7,155 nt of DNA from contig CAYMKI010000153.1 of the NCBI GenBank assembly GCA_964390695.1, positions 1 to 7,155 of the forward strand, read 5' to 3'. A program made the position numbers and the translations under genes. Every line of letters begins with the position of its first letter. The stretch's first letter is position 1. Source of the stretch: CAWACC01 sp964390695. Lineage in GTDB: Bacteria > Chlamydiota > Chlamydiia > Chlamydiales > Parachlamydiaceae. The notes under the pieces were generated by a model, which worked only from the letters and a program-made list of their open reading frames with translations, was not told the origin of the DNA and ran no database searches. Of this stretch, positions 1 to 4,292 are shown piece after piece.

Positions 1-135
1 GCTGAAGACATCCTTAAGGCTATTCAAAATGACAAGATAGCTGAGCAGGCTCTTAATATACTGAGTCTATATCCTAGAAATTTCAAATCCCATGACTCCA
101 TATCTAAGATTAAAAAAATACTCCAGAATTCAAAT
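1..135 (+). repeat. C-terminal third of a 137-aa tandem unit (partial copy)
   Basis: Residues 1-45 align without gaps to residues 138-182 and 275-319. Shared positions include the acidic pair and following hydrophobics at 2-5 (EDIL, EEIF, EELL), the hydrophobic at 13/150/287, Leu21/158/295 and Tyr24/161/298. The window therefore cuts into a unit whose first two thirds lie upstream. Confidence 0.75.
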
Positions 136-972
136 TCTATAAATTACCTACAGTTTATATTTGGCAACTTAGATGTAGAAGCCAAAGCAACAATATTTAA
201 CAACAACCTATACACAGAAAAGCTTCTGAAGAACGCCTTAGAAAATGATAATTTCGATGTATTCAAGTTCTATTTGCAACATGGAGCTAACCTCTTGATA
301 AAACCAGATTTTGGAGACTCTCTATTTTATAAGATTTTAACAGCTAAACCTGACTGGCTAAAGCTTTGCCTAGATACATTTTGTCCTAATAAGGATGGAA
401 GAGGCATCCCTCTTGAGGAAATCTTCAAGGCCATGAAGAACAATAAGCTATTCTCACCGTCTTTTCAAGTATTAAAGGAATATGGGGCTGGAAAATTAAA
501 ATCTGATACATTCGAAGATATAATAGAGATCATCAAGAAATGCAGAGAGGTAGAGCAAATAGATTTTGCTCTGAGTACACTATCAGACGAATCAAAAATA
601 CACCTCATTAACGATAACCCAGATGCTGGGGATTTGTTGAAACACTCCCTATACAGCAATAATCTTCCTCTCTTTGAGCTGCTGGTCAAACACGGTGCAG
701 ATCTACACCTTAAGCGTGGATACAGCACTCTGCTTGTAAATATTTTGCAGGTAGGGGCTATTGACTTTTTGCTCGTTTACCTAAATAAAAGCTGTCCGGC
801 AAAAGACGGATTAAACATCCCTTTAGAAGAGCTTTTAGAAACTGTAAAGTACGCAAATATCGATGTAAAGTGCCTGCAATTGCTCAAAGAATACGGCGTC
901 GGCCGAGGAAATGCAGAAGCAGAAATGATTTTAGAAAAAGCCATCATGAAGCACTCGGAAGGAGCACAATAA
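1..972 (+). CDS. Ankyrin-like tandem-repeat protein, 5' end outside the window
   Basis: The reading frame is open from base 1 to the TAA at 970-972 (323 codons seen), so the N-terminus lies upstream. The first possible in-frame start inside the window, a TTG at 274, has no ribosome binding site and falls inside a repeat unit, so I reject it. The protein is made of tandem units of 137 residues. Residues 21-24, 158-161 and 295-298 align, as do 2-13, 139-150 and 276-287, all with a constant offset. Each full unit holds one ankyrin-like hairpin (FYLQHGANL near 90-98, LLVKHGADL near 227-235), a KDG..IPLEE block (131-140 and 268-277) and an LKEYG block. The last unit ends four residues before the stop. 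Ankyrin-type repeats bind proteins and are common in effectors of intracellular bacteria. An effector role here is inference, because no secretion signal can be seen without the N-terminus. Base composition is more AT-rich than in the adk and acn genes. Confidence 0.85.
   Translation, partial: AEDILKAIQNDKIAEQALNILSLYPRNFKSHDSISKIKKILQNSNSINYLQFIFGNLDVEAKATIFNNNLYTEKLLKNALENDNFDVFKFYLQHGANLLIKPDFGDSLFYKILTAKPDWLKLCLDTFCPNKDGRGIPLEEIFKAMKNNKLFSPSFQVLKEYGAGKLKSDTFEDIIEIIKKCREVEQIDFALSTLSDESKIHLINDNPDAGDLLKHSLYSNNLPLFELLVKHGADLHLKRGYSTLLVNILQVGAIDFLLVYLNKSCPAKDGLNIPLEELLETVKYANIDVKCLQLLKEYGVGRGNAEAEMILEKAIMKHSEGAQ
136..546 (+). repeat. 137-aa tandem unit, first full copy
   Basis: Residues 46-182. 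Landmarks are FNNN (66-69), LLKNAL (75-80), the ankyrin-like QHGAN (93-97), KDGRGIPLEE (131-140) and LKEYGAG (158-164). Each has a counterpart exactly 137 residues later, so the two copies differ only by substitutions. At DNA level the copies are well diverged, so this is an old duplication rather than a recent one. Confidence 0.8.
547..957 (+). repeat. 137-aa tandem unit, second full and last copy
   Basis: Residues 183-319. Landmarks are INDN (203-206), LLKHSL (212-217), KHGAD (230-234), KDGLNIPLEE (268-277) and LKEYGVG (295-301), matching the preceding copy at a constant 411-bp offset. The unit ends just before the last four residues of the protein. Confidence 0.8.
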
Positions 973-983
973 ATGCCTTCATA

Positions 984-1006
984 CCCGGATGGTTGTCGCA
1001 TCCGGG
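984..1006. terminator. Hairpin between convergent genes, possible bidirectional terminator
   Basis: A perfect 8-bp inverted repeat, CCCGGATG (984-991) and CATCCGGG (999-1006), encloses a 7-base loop. It starts 11 bases after the ankyrin-like gene stops and lies about 40 bases beyond the adk stop. Neither side has a clear T-run, so it is a weak intrinsic terminator at best, though its place between convergent genes fits. Confidence 0.5.
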
Positions 1007-1046
1007 CAGATAATGTCGAATTTAATTAATAGGACAGCAGAGAACT

Positions 1047-1781
1047 CTACTTGGTGCGGCTCAGCTGTTTGTATTGTTGTAGAAGGTCTTTTGCCACTTC
1101 TTCAGGTGAATTTTCACCGTTGATATTGGCCAACACGCCTTTCTTCGAGTAGTACGACACTAAAGGTTCGGTTTGCTCATGGTATACCCTTAATCGCTCT
1201 TTCACAACTTCGGCTTTGTCATCCGAACGCTGTACCAAGGGGCTGCCGCATTTATCGCATATACCCTCTTTCGCAGGAGCCGAGAAATACTTGTTGTGGA
1301 TATGTCCGCAATTTTTGCAACTTAGCCGCCCTTCAATGCGCTTGAAAATCAATTCATCGGATACATTGAGGTTCAATACAACCACTTTGGTATCTTTACC
1401 CAACTTGGCGTCCAAAGCTTCAGCTTGAGGAATCGTGCGCGGAAATCCATCCAACAGATAACCTTTAGCACAGTCGGGTTTTGCTACCCTGTCAAACAAC
1501 ATTTCTATGACCAGCTCATCCGGGGTGAGTTTGCCGGCGTCCATATAAGCTTTGGCTTTTTTCCCGAGCTCGGTGCCTTTACTGATATTTTCCCGAAATA
1601 AATCGCCCGTAGAAATATGTGGAATTCCAAGTTCTTTGGTCAATCCTACAGCTTGAGTTCCTTTGCCTGAACCTGGAGGGCCTAATAATATAATCACAGT
1701 CTTGGCAGGCTGATTAGTGTCTGCGGCAAAAGCAGCAAATGCTAAAGTGGAAATCAAAACGCACAAAAACAATAATTTCAT
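1047..1781 (-). CDS. adk: Adenylate kinase with an N-terminal signal peptide (predicted exported)
   Basis: Adenylate kinase interconverts ATP + AMP and 2 ADP. The P-loop GPPGSGKGT is at residues 34-42, the AMP-side motif STGDLFR at 57-63, DGFPRT at 111-116, and the LID carries C155-x2-C158 and C175-x2-C178, the zinc-type four-cysteine form. RSDD (185-188) and R196 match conserved LID and phosphate-contacting residues. The family normally starts a few residues before the P-loop and is cytosolic. Here about 28 residues precede it: MK, a hydrophobic stretch over 3-18, then AFA (17-19), a good signal peptidase I site before A20. The cysteine at 7 has no lipobox. The mature length of about 225 residues is normal for the family. 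The ATG at 1781 has a GAGG seven bases upstream. The only alternative start near the P-loop is a GTG at 1697, which lacks a ribosome binding site. The enzyme call is near certain, export is likely, and the physiological role is inference. The gene converges on the ankyrin-like gene and diverges from the 493-residue gene. Confidence 0.95.
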   Translation of the reverse strand: MKLLFLCVLISTLAFAAFAADTNQPAKTVIILLGPPGSGKGTQAVGLTKELGIPHISTGDLFRENISKGTELGKKAKAYMDAGKLTPDELVIEMLFDRVAKPDCAKGYLLDGFPRTIPQAEALDAKLGKDTKVVVLNLNVSDELIFKRIEGRLSCKNCGHIHNKYFSAPAKEGICDKCGSPLVQRSDDKAEVVKERLRVYHEQTEPLVSYYSKKGVLANINGENSPEEVAKDLLQQYKQLSRTK

Positions 1782-1788
1782 AGATAAA

Positions 1789-1792
1789 CCTC
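1789..1792 (-). promoter_or_regulatory. Ribosome binding site of adk, supports the signal-peptide start
   Basis: On the minus strand GAGG stands seven bases before the ATG at 1781. It is the evidence that translation begins with the signal peptide and not at the GTG (1697) next to the kinase core. Confidence 0.7.
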
Positions 1793-1808
1793 AATTGTTT
1801 AAAAGATT

Positions 1809-1837
1809 AAAATATCATCTAAAAGCTTTATATTCAA
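1809..1837 (-). promoter_or_regulatory. Candidate sigma-70-type promoter for adk
   Basis: On the minus strand TTGAAT (1837-1832) and TATTTT (1814-1809) are separated by 17 bases, and the start codon lies about 28 bases beyond. The match is moderate and the area is AT-rich, so chance similarity is possible. Confidence 0.35.
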
Positions 1838-2079
1838 TGGAATTTTGAGCAAATCCGCCTGCGCACAAATGGAAACTGTTCATCAGCTACACAAAAATCA
1901 ATGGTATTGCACTGCTGAAGATAACAACCACACGAGCCAACTGAGAACACGGAGGCAAATTGTGGTACTGAAATAACGATCCCATGAATAGCACTAACAT
2001 TACAAACAATAAAATACAACAATAAAACATATATTAATAATAAAAACCAAATAAACTATATATATCAATTTAAATAAAA

Positions 2080-2088
2080 TGTTATAAT
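2080..2088 (+). promoter_or_regulatory. Candidate extended -10 promoter for the 493-residue gene
   Basis: TGTTATAAT contains a perfect TATAAT (2083-2088) with the TGn extension. Initiation near 2095 would give a leader of about 34 bases to the ATG at 2129. No good -35 box is seen, which an extended -10 can tolerate. The AT-rich background weakens the case. Confidence 0.45.
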
Positions 2089-2118
2089 TCAATTAAATAG
2101 CAATTATTACAAAACTAA

Positions 2119-2140
2119 TAGGTGTTATATGAACATATAA
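2119..2140 (+). other. Ribosome binding site plus aborted start: ATG, two codons, in-frame TAA
   Basis: TAGGTG (2119-2124) is well spaced from the ATG at 2129. That ATG is in frame with the long gene starting at 2141, but the fourth codon (2138-2140) is TAA and the next codon is TTG. Either this is a nonsense change at codon 4 of a gene that began here, or the minimal ORF couples translation to a restart at the abutting TTG. A change in one base of the TAA would join the ATG to the long frame. Confidence 0.6.
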
Positions 2141-3622
2141 TTGGATATCTATGAATTGCCTTTTAATTTCAATATAAGTCAAAAAGGTGAAATAACTATA
2201 GTCGAGATACCTAAAGAAGCCTCCTCCGAAGCCTTTAAAGAACTGATCAGAACCCTAGACAGATTAGAAACGCATCTACAATCTAAAGAATTTCGAACAA
2301 CGGAGCACCGCGATTTAAATGTAGAAACACTCGCTTGTGCCATCAGAATACAAACAGCCGCCCAAAACGTTTTTGGCACAATAAAAAACAAAATTGCAGA
2401 GAGAAAACCTGAAAAAGCTATAGTGTCTATTGATATCTTAAAGCAACAAATCGGGCTTAGTTCTGCCTTCAAAAGCGTCGAAGAGGTAGTGAATAAGCTG
2501 CCCTCTCAATTAAAAAACAATACCCCCATAACAGTTGATGCAACGGGGATCAAAGCTGATAATGTAGGGGAAGATCTGACAAGAAGTGTTACGCAAAACA
2601 AATTTCAGGTAAGCTTTACAGGAAACGGTTTTGTCAATCCCACAAAAAATAAGGATTTAACATCACTCGACGACATAAAAGCTCATTCCAAAGATTTGAT
2701 ACGTAACTCTTTTAAGGCCTGCTATGGTAGTGATTTTAATCTTCAAACATACAAATCTCTACTCGCCTCAATAAATGAACTTCCAATCAACATTTCCGTT
2801 AATGATATTAAAGAATACCAAAAATTGCATCCAAAAAGCAAACTGAGCGATGAACAAGTTCGAGTGATTAAAACCAAAGAACTGATCAGAAAACGGATAG
2901 AAACGCAAAAAAATATCCCCCTAACGAAGATGCAGCAACATGTATATGGGACATTGGCATCTATAGAAACTCTAATAAATGACCAGAATGATATAACCAT
3001 GGTATCCGAGAAACTCAAGCTTTTCATTTTAGTTGATTTAAGCAAGTCCCCCCTTCCAAAGGATAAAGCAACAGCATTAGTTATTTTTGCAACAATTTCA
3101 CAAGAGATTAAAAACAATATGTCAGCACCCCTGACTCCTTTAAAGTTATGGGTCAAAGATGATGAACATGTAAAAAAACTTCCAAACTTAGATATCAAGC
3201 AACCTCAACAAACAATTGATATCAATATCAATGATAAAGGAAATATCGTAATTGATCGCACAATTACATTTGCTGCACCAGATATTAATTATACCCCTAA
3301 ATTAACACTGGAAATCAACCCCAATACTGGAAACATAGAAAATGTAGATATGAGGAGAGAACTGGCTATAGATCCTAAAGCAGATCCAATAAAGAGTAAT
3401 ACAAGAGCTCTCAAAATCATCGAGGCATTGAAAAATATTGAGGATATACATGATGTAAAGCTTGGAGTTACCCTAGAGGGACCTAGCCGAAAAAGAAGAA
3501 GTGTAGTTAGAAGATCAGCTACAAAAAGGTCTCCATCCTCCACAGACACGACACACAAAACCAAAACAAGCACAGTTCACCCGAATACTCATCCTATTTC
3601 CTCGGCTGATCAAAAACAATAA
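2141..3622 (+). CDS. Unrecognised 493-residue protein with a basic Ser/Thr-rich tail
   Basis: I do not recognise this family. The frame is open from the TTG at 2141, which directly follows an in-frame TAA, to the TAA at 3620-3622. The first in-frame ATG inside it is at residue 264, so a TTG start, reinitiation or a broken 5' end must be assumed (see 2119-2140). No signal peptide or membrane segment is visible. The protein is rich in Lys, Asn, Ile and Asp. Probable helices lie over about 26-95, 175-215 and 235-295. Two beta-hairpin-like segments resemble each other: NISQKGEITIVEI near 11-23 and INDKGNIVIDRT near 363-374. The tail from about 448 is basic and then Ser/Thr-rich, with RKRRSVVRRSATKR at 450-463 resembling a bipartite nuclear localisation signal or a nucleic-acid-binding patch. 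The gene is visibly AT-rich compared with adk and acn. A host-directed role is possible but only inferred from composition. It has its own candidate promoter and converges on the acn operon. Confidence 0.7.
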   Translation: MDIYELPFNFNISQKGEITIVEIPKEASSEAFKELIRTLDRLETHLQSKEFRTTEHRDLNVETLACAIRIQTAAQNVFGTIKNKIAERKPEKAIVSIDILKQQIGLSSAFKSVEEVVNKLPSQLKNNTPITVDATGIKADNVGEDLTRSVTQNKFQVSFTGNGFVNPTKNKDLTSLDDIKAHSKDLIRNSFKACYGSDFNLQTYKSLLASINELPINISVNDIKEYQKLHPKSKLSDEQVRVIKTKELIRKRIETQKNIPLTKMQQHVYGTLASIETLINDQNDITMVSEKLKLFILVDLSKSPLPKDKATALVIFATISQEIKNNMSAPLTPLKLWVKDDEHVKKLPNLDIKQPQQTIDININDKGNIVIDRTITFAAPDINYTPKLTLEINPNTGNIENVDMRRELAIDPKADPIKSNTRALKIIEALKNIEDIHDVKLGVTLEGPSRKRRSVVRRSATKRSPSSTDTTHKTKTSTVHPNTHPISSADQKQ

Positions 3623-3638
3623 AGCAGCAGTTGCTGCT
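3623..3638. repeat. Small inverted repeat right after a stop codon
   Basis: AGCAGC (3623-3628) and GCTGCT (3633-3638) flank a four-base loop and begin on the base after the stop codon of the 493-residue gene. It is followed by A residues rather than T on the plus strand, so alone it is not a plus-strand intrinsic terminator. It may help protect the 3' end together with the next hairpin. Confidence 0.4.
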
Positions 3639-3677
3639 AAAAAAACGCGTGGAGGATAGGAACATCTTCCACGCGTT
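3639..3677. terminator. Strong rho-independent terminator between convergent genes
   Basis: A 14-bp stem with one G-T wobble pairs 3644-3657 with 3664-3677 around the six-base loop AGGAAC. Seven A residues at 3639-3645 become a U-run directly after the stem on the minus strand, so it is a textbook terminator for the acn operon, 30 bases beyond its last stop codon. In the plus direction the tail TTCTT is weaker, but it probably also ends the 493-residue gene. Confidence 0.85.
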
Positions 3678-3707
3678 CTTAAAACAGACTAAATTTTCTA
3701 GCAAAGG

Positions 3708-4265
3708 TTAGGCTCTAGAACGAGCGGTCAAGGACAAGATCACCCAAAACCAGCCAGCCAATACCATGTCAATACCTACAAACAGCCCTATCACCCACAG
3801 ACCCGATAGCGGCCATTCAGAATAGATCATCGCCCCTAAAATGAAAGTGACCAATCCGTTGAAGAACACCCAGCCCCATTGGTCAAAACGCACAAATAAA
3901 GCCGTAAGCATTCGAAATAACCCAGCAATGAAACAAAACGCCGATATCCACAGCGTCAAAGTAATTGCAGCCACTGCCGGATGGAACATAGAAAAACCAC
4001 CCGCTATGATGTAGAGCACCCCTAACAGTAAGGAAAGGAATAGACCACTCCATTTTCTTGCCATAAAGCCTTGAAAAATCTGGATGACACCACCCACTAA
4101 GAGGAAAGTTCCAAATAAAAACACCGAAAATAGGGTTGCATAAAAGGCCGAGCTCATGACGCCGATCCCTAGCAATACCAGCAAAGCTCCTAGGGCTAAA
4201 AACCAGCCCCAATTTTTCCTTGCATCGTCTATATCGGAAAACCGATGGGACAATTGACCATTCAT
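3708..4265 (-). CDS. HdeD/DUF308-family six-helix inner-membrane protein
   Basis: The 185-residue product is almost wholly hydrophobic after a short polar start (1-18). I place membrane helices at about 20-40, 43-65, 73-92, 96-118, 129-148 and 154-179. The paired-helix pattern with Gly-rich turns such as LGIGV, GGVIQIFQGF and IAGLFRM is typical of the HdeD family. E. coli HdeD is an inner-membrane protein tied to acid resistance at high cell density, but the biochemical role of the family is not settled. The ATG at 4265 has an excellent AAGGAG (4276-4271) five bases upstream. The gene starts 27 bases after the aconitase stop on the same strand with no terminator between, so the two are probably cotranscribed and end at the hairpin 3644-3677. 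I give no gene symbol, because the family has many paralogues of unclear function. Confidence 0.8.
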   Translation of the reverse strand: MNGQLSHRFSDIDDARKNWGWFLALGALLVLLGIGVMSSAFYATLFSVFLFGTFLLVGGVIQIFQGFMARKWSGLFLSLLLGVLYIIAGGFSMFHPAVAAITLTLWISAFCFIAGLFRMLTALFVRFDQWGWVFFNGLVTFILGAMIYSEWPLSGLWVIGLFVGIDMVLAGWFWVILSLTARSRA

Positions 4266-4292
4266 ATAATCTCCTTTATGTTAATGGATTTT

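Larger units (their letters stand above)
1782..2128. other. AT-rich divergent intergenic region, no convincing gene
   Basis: This 347-bp stretch separates adk from the 493-residue gene. From about 2010 on it is almost all A and T. Two short frames overlap on opposite strands. On the minus strand a frame is open from 2055 to a TGA at 1834. It reads as a hydrophobic stretch followed by a cysteine-rich segment, but its only usual start is a TTG at 2022 without a ribosome binding site. On the plus strand a frame open from 1803 has an ATG at 1869 and ends at 1979, giving 36 residues that include WYCTAED. It also lacks a ribosome binding site. Either could be a decayed gene remnant, and I do not annotate either as a CDS. 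Confidence 0.5.

Noticed and set aside
274..972. Ankyrin-like gene starting at the TTG at 274
   Set aside because: The frame is open to base 1, the sequence before 274 aligns with the repeat units, and no ribosome binding site precedes the TTG. The gene is truncated by the window.
465..1001. Minus-strand frames at 465-728 and 777-1001
   Set aside because: Both lie opposite the ankyrin-like gene, whose repeat alignment proves the plus-strand frame. One also runs into the terminator-like hairpin.
1759..1764. Adenylate kinase as a lipoprotein through the cysteine at residue 7
   Set aside because: The residues before Cys7 (LLFL) do not form a lipobox, since Gly or Ala is missing at the preceding position. 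The cysteine lies inside the hydrophobic core of the signal.
2179..3573. Long minus-strand frames at 2179-2472, 2743-3198 and 3289-3573
   Set aside because: They lie opposite the 493-residue gene, are Ser/Cys/Phe-rich as expected from reading a Lys/Asn/Asp-rich gene backwards, and have no ribosome binding sites.
3883..4212. Minus-strand 109-residue frame inside the HdeD-type gene
   Set aside because: It overlaps the real membrane-protein gene in another frame on the same strand and has no start signal of its own.
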